Positions 15,120 to 23,290 of a DNA stretch of 38,257 nt are shown piece after piece. The notes beneath the pieces are model-generated. The model saw only the letters and a list, made by a program, of their open reading frames with translations, did no database searches and had not been told where the DNA came from. This stretch comes from an uncultured Collinsella sp. (GTDB taxonomy: Bacteria > Actinomycetota > Coriobacteriia > Coriobacteriales > Coriobacteriaceae). The stretch covers positions 1 to 38,257 of the forward strand of contig CABUSV010000021.1 in NCBI GenBank assembly GCA_902494345.1, read 5' to 3'. The translations under genes and the position numbers were made by a program. Each line of letters begins with the position of its first letter. Position 1 is the first letter of the stretch.

Positions 15120-15145
15120 GCACTTGCGCGGCGGGATGGTAATAT
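15118..15145 (+). promoter_or_regulatory. Possible alaS promoter
   Basis: TTGCAC at 15118-15123 and TAATAT at 15140-15145, spaced 16 bases, 47 bases before the alaS ATG. The -35 box begins inside the T-tract of the preceding terminator. The -35 match is only moderate. Confidence 0.45.
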
Positions 15146-15191
15146 CGTTACGTTTGAACTGTTTCGATGTGAAACCGAGGAGATTCCCTCT

Positions 15192-17849
15192 ATGAGTGCT
15201 GACTACCCGTCAATGACTACGGCCGAGATTCGCTCCAAGTTCCTCAACTTCTTTGAGGAGCGCGGTCTTAAGCTCTATCCTTCTTCGTCCCTCGTCCCCG
15301 ACGATCCTTCGCTGCTGCTTGCCAATGCCGGCATGAACCAGTTTAAGGAGTACTACCAGGGCAAGAAGACCATGAAGGAGATCGGCGCGATCTCCTGCCA
15401 GAAGTGCGTCCGCACCAATGACATCGATTGCATCGGCGAGGACGGCCGTCACTTGTCGTTCTTCGAGATGCTCGGCGATTTCTCTTTTGGCGGCGTCTCC
15501 AAGGAGCAGGCTTGCGCCTGGGCCTTTGAGCTCATCACCAAGGAGTTCAAGCTGCCGCTCGACCGCCTGTACTTCACCGTCTTTACCGAGGACGACGAGA
15601 CCCACGACGTGTGGCGTTCTCTGGGCGTTGCCGAGGACCACATCTCCCGCTTGGGCGAGGACGACAACTTCTGGGCCGCTGGCCCCACCGGCCCCTGCGG
15701 TCCGTGCTCCGAGATCTACTTTGACATGGGCGAGGAGGTCGGCTGCGGCAGCCCCGACTGCAAGCCTGGCTGCGACTGCGACCGCTTCCTTGAGTTCTGG
15801 AACCTCGTGTTTACCCAGTACGACCGTCAGGAGGACGGCTCCATGCCGGAGCTGCCGCACCGCAACCTCGATACGGGCATGGGCCTGGAGCGCATGGCCG
15901 CCATCATGCAGCACAAGACCGCCAATTACGACGGCGATTTGATGCAGCATCTCATCAAGCTGGGCGAGGAGATCAGCGGCAAGACCTATGACGCCGACGA
16001 TTACTCCGGTGCCAGCCGCTCCCTGCGCATCATCGCCGACCACTCCCGTGCTGTCGACTTTATGATCTCGGACGGCATCCTTCCCGGTAACGAGGGTCGT
16101 GAGTACGTCCTTCGCCGCCTGCTCCGCCGCGCCGTGTTCCACGGTCGCCTGTTGGGCATCGAGGGTGCCTTCCTGACCAAGTTTATCGACGAGGTCAACG
16201 CTCAGATGGGCGAGGCCTATCCCGAATTGCTCAAGAACGTCGCGCTCGTCAAGGGTATCGTTGCCTCCGAGGAGGAGCGCTTCTCCACGACGCTCGACAA
16301 CGGCCGCGTTTACCTGGACGAGGCTCTGGCAGCGCTTGCCGAGGGCGCTGTGCTTCCGGGCGATGTCGCCTTTAAGCTGCACGATACCTTTGGTTTCCCC
16401 ATCGACCTGACCGTCGAGATCGCCGGCACCGCCGGTCACGACGTCGACATGGACGGCTTTACTGCCTGCATGGAGGACCAGAAGGCCCGCGCCCGCGCTA
16501 ACGCCAAGGGCGATGCCTGGGGCAGCTTCAACGATGTGTGGGTCGAGCTTTCCGACAAGGTCGCTGCGACCGAGTTCGACGGCTATGACAACGATGTGAT
16601 CGAGGGCGCCAAGGTTGTCGCCATCGTGCGCAACGGCGAGTCCGTCGATTCCGCTGCCGCCGGCGAGGACGTCGAGGTCGTGCTCGACCGCACCCCGTTC
16701 TATGCCGAGATGGGCGGCCAGCAGGGCGACGCCGGCAAGCTTTCCGCTGAGGGCGTTGTTCTGACCGTTGCCGACACCAAGAACCACAACGGCCTGTATG
16801 CCCACGTCGCGCACGTTGCCGATGGCACGCTGACTGTCGGTGCCGCTGTTACCGCCGCGCTCGACGCCGAGCGCCGTGGCTTCCTGCGCCGCAACCACAC
16901 CGCCACGCACCTGCTCGACGCTGCCCTTAAGCAGGTCCTGGGCGAGCACGTCTCCCAGGCCGGCTCGCTGGTGACGCCCGAGCACCTTCGCTTTGACTTC
17001 ACGCACTTCGAGGCCCTTTCCTCCGAGCAGCTCAAGGCTGTAGAGGACCTGGTCAACCAGCAGATCTTCGCCTCCAAGCCGGTTGTGACCCGTGTTATGG
17101 GCATCGACGAGGCTAAGGCTGCCGGCGCTGTCGCTCTGTTTGGAGAGAAGTACGGCGATGTCGTCCGCGTCGTCTCCGTGGGCGCCGAGGACCAGCCGTT
17201 CTCCCGCGAGCTCTGTGGTGGCACCCATGCCGCCAATACCGCCGAGATTGGCCTGTTCAAGATCATTTCCGAGTCCTCCACGGGCTCCAATGTCCGCCGT
17301 ATCGAAGCCGTGACCTCCAAGGGTGCTCTCGACTATATGGCCGACCGCCTGGCACTCGTTGACGCCGCCGCCGCTGCGCTCAAGTGCCGCGTCGACGAGG
17401 TTCCCGCCCGTGTGGAGAACCTGCAGGTCGAGCTGCGCGAGACGTCCAATAAACTCAAGAAGGCGCTCACCGGTGGCTCTTCCGATGCGATCTCCAGCGC
17501 TATCGAGGGTGCTGTCGAGCTCGGTGGCTACAAGCTCGTCGTTGCTGAGCTCCAGGGCCTTGAAGCTGCCGACCTGCGCAACGTATGGGATACCGTGCAC
17601 CAGAAGGTCGCCGGCCCTGTCGCTTGTGTCGTCGCAAGCGTGACTGAGAAGGGCACTCCGGCCCTGCTCGCTGCCGGCTCCGATGACGCCGTGAAGGCCG
17701 GGTTCCACGCCGGTAACGTGATCAAGCAGATCGCGGGTCTGGTCGACGGTCGCGGTGGTGGCCGTCCCAACATGGCCCAGGCCGGTGGCAAGAATGCCGC
17801 CGGCATCGCCGATGCCCTCGCGGCCGCCAAGACCGCGCTCGGCGCCTAA
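15192..17849 (+). CDS. alaS: Alanine--tRNA ligase
   Basis: Class II synthetase that charges tRNA-Ala and edits mischarged serine and glycine; 885 residues, normal for the family. The aminoacylation core carries FFEERGLKLYPSSSLVP, the motif 2 region QKCVRTNDID and motif 3 GLERMA. The editing domain has its zinc ligands at His569 and His573 (NHTATHLL) and Cys675 and His679 (CGGTH). The C-terminal C-Ala domain ends with the glycine-rich GRGGGRPNMAQAGG, as in other AlaRS. I chose ATG 15192, which has GAGGAG 8 bases upstream; Met8 (15213) is possible. It leads an operon with ruvX 17 bases downstream. Confidence 0.97.
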   Translation: MSADYPSMTTAEIRSKFLNFFEERGLKLYPSSSLVPDDPSLLLANAGMNQFKEYYQGKKTMKEIGAISCQKCVRTNDIDCIGEDGRHLSFFEMLGDFSFGGVSKEQACAWAFELITKEFKLPLDRLYFTVFTEDDETHDVWRSLGVAEDHISRLGEDDNFWAAGPTGPCGPCSEIYFDMGEEVGCGSPDCKPGCDCDRFLEFWNLVFTQYDRQEDGSMPELPHRNLDTGMGLERMAAIMQHKTANYDGDLMQHLIKLGEEISGKTYDADDYSGASRSLRIIADHSRAVDFMISDGILPGNEGREYVLRRLLRRAVFHGRLLGIEGAFLTKFIDEVNAQMGEAYPELLKNVALVKGIVASEEERFSTTLDNGRVYLDEALAALAEGAVLPGDVAFKLHDTFGFPIDLTVEIAGTAGHDVDMDGFTACMEDQKARARANAKGDAWGSFNDVWVELSDKVAATEFDGYDNDVIEGAKVVAIVRNGESVDSAAAGEDVEVVLDRTPFYAEMGGQQGDAGKLSAEGVVLTVADTKNHNGLYAHVAHVADGTLTVGAAVTAALDAERRGFLRRNHTATHLLDAALKQVLGEHVSQAGSLVTPEHLRFDFTHFEALSSEQLKAVEDLVNQQIFASKPVVTRVMGIDEAKAAGAVALFGEKYGDVVRVVSVGAEDQPFSRELCGGTHAANTAEIGLFKIISESSTGSNVRRIEAVTSKGALDYMADRLALVDAAAAALKCRVDEVPARVENLQVELRETSNKLKKALTGGSSDAISSAIEGAVELGGYKLVVAELQGLEAADLRNVWDTVHQKVAGPVACVVASVTEKGTPALLAAGSDDAVKAGFHAGNVIKQIAGLVDGRGGGRPNMAQAGGKNAAGIADALAAAKTALGA

Positions 17850-17866
17850 GAATCTAGGTAGTCGCT

Positions 17867-18295
17867 GTGGTCGCGCTTGCGCTGGACATAGGGGAGACCA
17901 GGATCGGCATCGCCGTCTCGAGCCGTGATGGCATGATGGCGATGCCCGTCAAGGTGCTCCCGGCCGCCGAGGTCACCGGTATGGCCAAGACGTTCCGCTA
18001 CCTGGTCGAGGACTATGAGCCCGACATCCTGGTTAGCGGACGTCCCTTGACCATGGCCGGTGAGCCCGGCCCCCAGGCCGAGCGCGTTGCCGCCGTGGCG
18101 CAAAAGATTGCCGACAAGCTCGATCTTCCACTGGAGTTTGAGGACGAACGTCTGTCTTCGCAAGAGGCCAAGCGTATCCTGCGCGAGCAGGGCCTCAACG
18201 AAAAGCAGATGAGGGGCAAGATCGACATGATTGCCGCCAGCCTGTTTTTGCAGACGTGGCTCGATCGTAAAAACGAGGAGGTTTCGCATGCCTAG
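17867..18295 (+). CDS. ruvX: Putative pre-16S rRNA nuclease / Holliday junction resolvase-like protein (YqgF)
   Basis: RNase H-like nuclease of 142 residues. The first strand ALDIGETRIGIAVS carries the conserved Asp7; FEDERLSSQEA (about residues 90-100) carries the acidic Glu/Asp-Glu-Arg motif; KIDMIAASLFLQTWLD holds the final Asp. In bacteria, YqgF takes part in processing the 5' end of 16S rRNA and was earlier annotated as a Holliday junction resolvase. The start is GTG 17867 with a TAGGTAG upstream. It follows alaS, a very common pairing, and overlaps mltG by 8 bases. Confidence 0.94.
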   Translation: MVALALDIGETRIGIAVSSRDGMMAMPVKVLPAAEVTGMAKTFRYLVEDYEPDILVSGRPLTMAGEPGPQAERVAAVAQKIADKLDLPLEFEDERLSSQEAKRILREQGLNEKQMRGKIDMIAASLFLQTWLDRKNEEVSHA

Positions 18296-19721
18296 CGCTT
18301 CCGATCCGCGCCAGCAGAATCGTACACGGCAGCCGGCGTCGCGCCCTGCTCAGCCTGGCCAGCGTCCGGCACAGCCGACGCAGCGCGCAGCTCAGCCTGC
18401 CGCGCGCTCGGTGCAGTCCTTCTCTCATTCGGCCCAACCTGTTCAACGGACGGGTCAGCAGCCTTCTGCTCGTTCTGTTCAGCATTCGGCTTCTCACGCG
18501 GCTCAGCAGCCCACTGCTCGTACGGCCCAGCCTGCAGGCGGTACCCGCTTTAAGCAGCAGGCATCTACCCAGCGAACTCAGGCCCCTCAATCGCATTCGC
18601 ATCACACTCGCGGTTCGCATGGCGTTGCTCCGGCGACCCGCTCGAGCTACAACACGCATGCTCGTCGCGGTGCTCAAAAGAAGAGTGCTCCGGTTCCCAT
18701 GATCATCGGCGTTGTGGTGGCGGTGCTTGCGCTTGCTGCGATCGCTTTCTTTGTCGTGCCGGCCGTCAAGGGCTTCTTCGCCGGTGGGGATACCAAGGTC
18801 ACGGCTGGTCAGCAGGTTACGGTGACCATTCCCGACGGTGCTTCGGGCGATACTATCGCCTCGATTCTCTCCGAGAACCATATCGTCGAAAATCCCAAGG
18901 ATTACTATGCGGCGGTGAAAAAGCTCAACGCCGATATGTCGCTCAAGCCTGGCACCTATTCGTTTACCACGCTCATGGATGCGACCAAGGTTGTTCAGCA
19001 GCTCATGGAAGGTCCCAACGCGGGCTCCAATGCGCTGACTATCCCTGAGGGCCTAACGGTCGATCAAGTCGCCGACCGTGTGGCCCAGGCCTACGACGGC
19101 ATCTCTAAGGAAGACTTCCTCAACCAGGCCAAGGCCTCCAACTACGTGGACGACTATAGCTTCCTTAAGGGCGCCGCCAACGACTCGCTTGAGGGTTTCT
19201 TGTTCCCCAAGACTTATTCGTTGGGCGATTCGCCGACGGCCGATGACGTGATTCGTGCTATGCTCGATCAGTTTAAGACCGAGTACAAGTCGCTTGACTT
19301 TGCGAGCTGCGAAGCCAAGATCAAGGAGCGCTATGGTGTGGAGATGTCCGACTACGACATCGTCAACTTGGCCTCTATCGTTGAGCGCGAGGGCCTCAAC
19401 GCCGATCAACGTGCGCACGTGGCCTCGGTCTTCTACAACCGCCTTGCCGGCAAGCTCGACGGTCTGCGCTATCTCAACAGCGATGCGACCATGATGTATG
19501 TCACCGGTGGCGAGGTTACCGCCGACGACCTGCAGAGCGATAGTCCGTATAACACCTATAAGCACGAGGGCCTGCCGCCCACGCCCATCTGCTCTCCGTC
19601 GCTCGAGGCGCTTAAGGCCACGCTTGAGCCGACCGACTCCGATGACCTGTATTTCTACATTACGCAGGACGAGGAGTACTTCTCGCAAACCTACGAAGAG
19701 CATCAACAGTCTTGGAATTAG
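18288..19721 (+). CDS. mltG: Endolytic murein transglycosylase with long low-complexity N-terminus
   Basis: YceG/MltG-like membrane enzyme that cleaves nascent glycan strands and so limits their length; 477 residues. The cytoplasmic N-terminus (about 1-135) is low-complexity, rich in Gln, Ala, Pro, Ser and Arg, with recurring AQP and SVQ units. One membrane segment follows (about 137-160), then a LysM-like region, then the catalytic domain with the essential glutamate at Glu366 in ASIVEREG. The C-terminal NTYKHEGLPPTPICSPSLEAL is highly typical of the family. ATG 18288 overlaps the ruvX stop. The N-terminal extension may bind partners at the division or elongation site; that is inference. Confidence 0.94.
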   Translation: MPSASDPRQQNRTRQPASRPAQPGQRPAQPTQRAAQPAARSVQSFSHSAQPVQRTGQQPSARSVQHSASHAAQQPTARTAQPAGGTRFKQQASTQRTQAPQSHSHHTRGSHGVAPATRSSYNTHARRGAQKKSAPVPMIIGVVVAVLALAAIAFFVVPAVKGFFAGGDTKVTAGQQVTVTIPDGASGDTIASILSENHIVENPKDYYAAVKKLNADMSLKPGTYSFTTLMDATKVVQQLMEGPNAGSNALTIPEGLTVDQVADRVAQAYDGISKEDFLNQAKASNYVDDYSFLKGAANDSLEGFLFPKTYSLGDSPTADDVIRAMLDQFKTEYKSLDFASCEAKIKERYGVEMSDYDIVNLASIVEREGLNADQRAHVASVFYNRLAGKLDGLRYLNSDATMMYVTGGEVTADDLQSDSPYNTYKHEGLPPTPICSPSLEALKATLEPTDSDDLYFYITQDEEYFSQTYEEHQQSWN

Positions 19722-19722
19722 C

Positions 19723-20220
19723 ATGAGGATTTTTAGCCCCAAACGATACGTTGCCTCGGTCGATCGCATCGACCTTGATACTCTGTGGGCCGACGGCAAA
19801 CGCGCCATTCTGCTCGATCGCGATAACACCCTGGTGCCGCGCGACACCGAGCAGGTTCCCGCCGCGGTTTCCGCCTGGCTCGATACCGCCCGCGCCAAAG
19901 GCTTTAAGCTGTGCATGGTGTCCAACAACTGGCATCGCGACCAGGTCATGGCATCGGCACGCGAGCTGGGACTCGAGGCCATTAGTCACGCCATGAAGCC
20001 CGCCCCGTTTGCCCTCAAGGCGGGTCTTAAGCGCCTCGGCGCCACGGCCGACGAGGCGGTGCTGATCGGTGATCAGCTCTACACGGACGTGTGGAGCGGC
20101 AACTTCGCCGGCGTCGATACCATCCTGGTCAAGCCGCAGGCGACCCAGGACCTGTGGTATACGCAGATCTTCCGTATCTTTGAGCGCCGGGCCCTGCGCG
20201 ACCTTCCCTGCGAGGAATAG
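19723..20220 (+). CDS. yqeG: YqeG-family HAD IIIA phosphatase
   Basis: A 165-residue member of the haloacid dehalogenase superfamily. The nucleophile motif is LLDRDNTL with Asp32 and Asp34; motif II is MVSNN near residue 66; the conserved Lys is in MKPAPFALK; motif IV is LIGDQLYTDVW. YqeG proteins occur across Firmicutes and Actinobacteria, often beside yqeH or shikimate-pathway genes. The substrate is not established; relatedness to phosphatidylglycerophosphate phosphatases has been noted for the wider group. It starts one base after the mltG stop and lies 8 bases before aroK. Confidence 0.9.
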   Translation: MRIFSPKRYVASVDRIDLDTLWADGKRAILLDRDNTLVPRDTEQVPAAVSAWLDTARAKGFKLCMVSNNWHRDQVMASARELGLEAISHAMKPAPFALKAGLKRLGATADEAVLIGDQLYTDVWSGNFAGVDTILVKPQATQDLWYTQIFRIFERRALRDLPCEE

Positions 20221-20228
20221 GTTTCGCC

Positions 20229-20762
20229 ATGTCCCAGCACACCAAACACGGCTGCGACCATATCTTCTTTATCGGCTTTTTGGGCGCGGGCAAATCGACG
20301 CTTGCGCGCAACGTCGGCACTATGTTCAAGCGGCGTTTTATCGATACCGACCGCCTGGTCGTGCGCCGTTGCGGCAAGTCGGTAACCGAGATTTTTGAGA
20401 CCGAAGGCGAGGATCGTTTTCGCGAGCTCGAGACCTCGGCGCTCCGTTCGCTCCAAAGCGAGCGCAGCCTGTTGGTTTCGTGCGGGGGCGGTATCGTCGA
20501 GACGCCGGTGAATATTGAGCTGATGCACGAAATGGGTACGTGCGTGTACCTCGAGGGTGACTTCGAGGATTCGATTCGCCAGATTCGTCGGTCCGACACG
20601 CGTCCCGATTTCCGTTCGCCCGAGCATGCCGCGCGCCTGTTTGAGCATCGTCGTCCGCTGTATCGCCAGGCCGCCGATATTACCCTTGATATTCGCAACA
20701 AGTCCTTCGAGGACGTTTCCTACCTTTGTGCCGAGATGCTTTTGGAGCGTGGACTGCTATGA
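20229..20762 (+). CDS. aroK: Shikimate kinase
   Basis: Phosphorylates shikimate to shikimate-3-phosphate with ATP, in the pathway to chorismate and aromatic amino acids; 177 residues. The Walker A loop is GFLGAGKST (16-24). FIDTDRL holds the DxD motif, FRELE the substrate-binding Arg, and SCGGGIV the glycine triplet. Lid-region arginines are present in SDTRPDF, and HRRPLYRQAA is the usual C-terminal motif. All key residues are intact, unlike in the following aroB-like gene. Its stop overlaps the next start (ATGA). Confidence 0.94.
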   Translation: MSQHTKHGCDHIFFIGFLGAGKSTLARNVGTMFKRRFIDTDRLVVRRCGKSVTEIFETEGEDRFRELETSALRSLQSERSLLVSCGGGIVETPVNIELMHEMGTCVYLEGDFEDSIRQIRRSDTRPDFRSPEHAARLFEHRRPLYRQAADITLDIRNKSFEDVSYLCAEMLLERGLL

Positions 20763-21868
20763 TTCGCCGTCAACTGATCAATTTCCAAAACCGCAGCGTC
20801 GATGTCCGCGTCGGATTGGGCGCTTTCGAGGAGCTGCCGCGCATGTTTGCCTCGGCTGTGGGCAAGCCTAAGCGCGCGATGGTCGTTTGGAACACCGCCT
20901 CGTCAGAGCGTTTTGGCGAGGTCGTCGAGCATGCGCTGGTTGACGCCGGTTTTGCCGTGTCGCTGCTCGTCCTTGAGGTTTCGCCTGCCGGCGCTACATT
21001 GGCCGATGCCGATACCGTCTTTGGTGCCCTGTCGGCTAACGGCATTACCTGCGACGATTTCGTTGTCGCCGTTGGCGATGCTGCAACCTGCTCGGTTGTT
21101 AGCTGGTGTGCCAATCAGTGGTGCGGCCGCACCGAGTGCGCGTTGCTGCCGACGACGTTCGACGCCATGCTCACGGTCGCGACGACCATGAAGCCGCTCG
21201 TCGCCTCGTCGTCGAATGCGCTTCCCGCTATCGCGTTCCGTCCCGAACCGGGCTTGGTCGTGTATGACCTCGACCTTGTTCGCGAGGCGGACCCCGAGGA
21301 CCTTAAGCTCGGCTATGTGGTACTTGTTGGCACCATGCTTTCGAGCAGCAAGTCCCGCTGGAATCAGTTTACTGAGACCGTCCCCGAGATTCTCGCGGGC
21401 GAGGAGGTCGCACTCGTTAATGCTGTTCAATGGTCTCAGACTGCCCGCAAGGACGTACTGATGGCCACGAACCCGAGCGCCCGCCATGCGCTCGATTTTG
21501 GCAAGACGGGGGAGCGTACCCTGCGCGCCTGCTTGGGCGATGCCGCTTCGCAGGTCCCTGCCTACCAGCTGTTGTCCGAGGGCATGCGCTTTGAGGCGCG
21601 CCTAGCACATGATGCCTGCGACTTCGATATCGATTACGTTTTTGAGGTCGATGACTGCTTGGAGGACTTTGGTATCGAGGAACTTGCCTTCGATCTGGAG
21701 CCTGCCGCATATATCGAGGAGTTCCGCAGGCAGCAGTTTGCACGGTCGAACCGCAGCATGTTGCCGCTGCCCGCGGCGCTCGGCGCCATTCGCCTAACGA
21801 ACGTCGAGGACGAGGTTCTTGATCGCCATGCTCACGCCTACTTGGCTTCTCGCAAAGAACTTCTCTAA
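20759..21868 (+). CDS. 3-dehydroquinate synthase homologue with eroded active site
   Basis: A 369-residue protein in the usual place of aroB after aroK. Family landmarks remain in order: VAVGDAAT (104-110; normally GGGxxGDLAGF), LLPTTFDAML (129-138; normally VPTTLLAxxDSxxGGK), and RPEPGLVVYDLDLV (161-174; normally QPxxVxxDxxxL). The functional residues do not. The GGKTAIN lysine segment is replaced by TVATTMKPLVA. The SGxAEVIK helix with the metal-binding Glu reads KLGYVVLVGTM (183-193). The (N)FGHTxGHAxE motif with two metal-binding His reads DFGKTGERTLR (246-256). It keeps the fold but probably cannot bind zinc or form dehydroquinate. It may have a new or structural role; a working aroB, if any, would be elsewhere. 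Confidence 0.82.
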   Translation: MIRRQLINFQNRSVDVRVGLGAFEELPRMFASAVGKPKRAMVVWNTASSERFGEVVEHALVDAGFAVSLLVLEVSPAGATLADADTVFGALSANGITCDDFVVAVGDAATCSVVSWCANQWCGRTECALLPTTFDAMLTVATTMKPLVASSSNALPAIAFRPEPGLVVYDLDLVREADPEDLKLGYVVLVGTMLSSSKSRWNQFTETVPEILAGEEVALVNAVQWSQTARKDVLMATNPSARHALDFGKTGERTLRACLGDAASQVPAYQLLSEGMRFEARLAHDACDFDIDYVFEVDDCLEDFGIEELAFDLEPAAYIEEFRRQQFARSNRSMLPLPAALGAIRLTNVEDEVLDRHAHAYLASRKELL

Positions 21869-21874
21869 GATTTA

Positions 21875-21900
21875 TTGACTTCCATCGTCTTTCGTATCAT
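21875..21900 (+). promoter_or_regulatory. Possible pepP promoter
   Basis: TTATTGACT at 21872-21880 and TATCAT at 21895-21900. With TTATTG as -35 the spacing is 17; with TTGACT it is only 14. It lies directly upstream of a large hairpin in the pepP leader. Confidence 0.35.
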
Positions 21901-21905
21901 GTTGA

Positions 21906-21968
21906 GGGGCGGGTTTCCAATCGGTTACGGATCGCATGCGATTCCGTCGTTCGGTTGAGGCCCGTCCC
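21906..21968 (+). promoter_or_regulatory. Structured 5' leader hairpin before pepP
   Basis: GGGGCGGG (21906-21913) pairs with CCCGTCCC (21961-21968). Inside it lies a near-palindrome ACGGA-TCGCATGCGA-TTCCGT around 21926-21947. There is no T-run after it, so it is not a plain terminator. If transcription starts at the TATCAT-associated promoter, this structure would form at the very 5' end of the mRNA. I recognise no known riboswitch class. Confidence 0.5.
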
Positions 21969-22000
21969 GTCTATATAGAGACAACAAGAAAGGAATCTGC

Positions 22001-23131
22001 ATGTCTGAGTTTGCTGCCGGTCCTGCCGGTCGTATCGAGCGTGTCCGTGCCCTGATGGCCGAGCGTGGCTACGACGCCATCGTGGTTCGCGACGAGGCCA
22101 ACCTTCGTTGGCTTACGGGCGTGAAGGGCGTCTTCGACTACACCTTCGAGTTCCCGCACGCTGCGTTTATTACGGCCGACCAGTGCCTGTTCCACACCGA
22201 CTCGCGCTACCTCAACAGCTTTGAGGAGAACACGCCCGCCGGCAGCCCCTGGGTCTACGACATGGATGAGGGCACCATCCCCGGTTGGGTCGCCGGCAAG
22301 ATCGCGGCCAACAAGTGCCGCGTCTGCGCTGTCGAGGACGATATGCAGATTAATTTCTACCAGGGTATTCAGCGTGGTCTGGAGGACCGTTCCGTCGCCT
22401 GCATGTTGCCGCTGATGCACGACGACATCCGCAAGATGCGCGCCATCAAGGATGCCGAGGAGATCGAGCTCATGCGCCACGCACAGTCGATCACTGACGC
22501 CGCCTTCCAGCACATGCTCGGCTTTATTAAACCCGGTATGACCGAGAAGCAGGTTCGCAACGAGCTCGAGAACTTTATGTTCGCCAACGGCGCCGACAGC
22601 CTTGCCTTCGGCTCCATCGTGGCGAGCGGTCCCAACACCGCCAACCCGCATGCCGTGCCGAGCGACCGCGTGATCGAGAAGGGCGACTTCGTCCTCATGG
22701 ATTACGGCGCGGGCTACTGCGATTATCGTTCCGACATGACGCGCACCGTCGTGATGGGCGAGCCTACCCAGGAGCAGCTCGACCTGTACGCGCTCGTGCG
22801 CCGTACGCACGAGGAGTGCGTTGCCGCCATCCATCCGGGTGTCGAGGGCAACGACATTTTCAAGCTTTCCAAGAAGATCATCGGCGATGCCGGCTATGGT
22901 GATTACTACAACCATGGTCTGGGCCACGGCGTGGGCATCGACATCCACGAGCTGCCCAACTTCAACCGCAGCAAGAACACCATCGAGGTCGGCTCGGTTA
23001 TCACCATGGAGCCCGGCGTGTATCTGCCCGGTGTGGGCGGCGTGCGCCTGGAGGACTACGGCGTGGTCACCGAGAACGGCTACGAGCCTTTCACCAAGAC
23101 GTCGCATGACCTTCACGTCATCGATTGCTAG
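22001..23131 (+). CDS. pepP: Xaa-Pro aminopeptidase (M24 family)
   Basis: Cytoplasmic metallopeptidase that removes an N-terminal residue linked to proline; 376 residues. The N-terminal creatinase-like domain covers about 1-140. The pita-bread catalytic domain has all five metal ligands: Asp234 (MDYGAG), Asp245 (SDMTRT), His309 (HGLGHGVG), Glu337 (TMEPGVY) and Glu351 (VRLEDYG). AAGAAAGGA precedes ATG 22001. The position between the aroK-aroB genes and efp is a conserved order in Gram-positive bacteria. It is followed by a strong terminator, so it is probably its own unit. Gene symbol by family; pepQ-type naming is also used for such proteins. Confidence 0.93.
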   Translation: MSEFAAGPAGRIERVRALMAERGYDAIVVRDEANLRWLTGVKGVFDYTFEFPHAAFITADQCLFHTDSRYLNSFEENTPAGSPWVYDMDEGTIPGWVAGKIAANKCRVCAVEDDMQINFYQGIQRGLEDRSVACMLPLMHDDIRKMRAIKDAEEIELMRHAQSITDAAFQHMLGFIKPGMTEKQVRNELENFMFANGADSLAFGSIVASGPNTANPHAVPSDRVIEKGDFVLMDYGAGYCDYRSDMTRTVVMGEPTQEQLDLYALVRRTHEECVAAIHPGVEGNDIFKLSKKIIGDAGYGDYYNHGLGHGVGIDIHELPNFNRSKNTIEVGSVITMEPGVYLPGVGGVRLEDYGVVTENGYEPFTKTSHDLHVIDC

Positions 23132-23153
23132 CCTATTTCGATAGATTTTTGGG

Positions 23154-23196
23154 GCGGGGCGTCCGGAGCAATTCGGGCGCCTCGCGTTCTCTTTTT
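23154..23196 (+). terminator. Intrinsic terminator of pepP
   Basis: A 14-bp stem (23154-23167 with 23172-23185, including three G-U pairs) is capped by a GCAA tetraloop and followed by GTTCTCTTTTT. It lies 22 bases after the pepP stop codon. Confidence 0.8.
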
Positions 23197-23205
23197 ATGC
23201 GCTCG

Positions 23206-23233
23206 CTGCAGGCGCCGTCTGCAAGTGTATAAT
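23206..23233 (+). promoter_or_regulatory. Probable efp operon promoter
   Basis: A perfect TATAAT at 23228-23233 lies 57 bases before the efp start codon. The -35 region is weak (CTGCAG at 23206-23211, 16-base spacing). It follows directly after the pepP terminator. Confidence 0.55.
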
Positions 23234-23290
23234 TTCGGTCGTATGTAATTTGGACGCTTGTGCGTTCTGCCCATAACAAGAAAGGTCACT

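Noticed and set aside
14998..15191. A T-box or other riboswitch upstream of alaS
   Set aside because: There is a terminator, but no stem I signatures, no alanine specifier loop and no TGGN bulge with competing pairing.
15210..17708. A 832-codon open frame antisense to alaS
   Set aside because: Shadow of the real gene: Leu/Val/Gly/Ala-rich translation without any recognisable domain.
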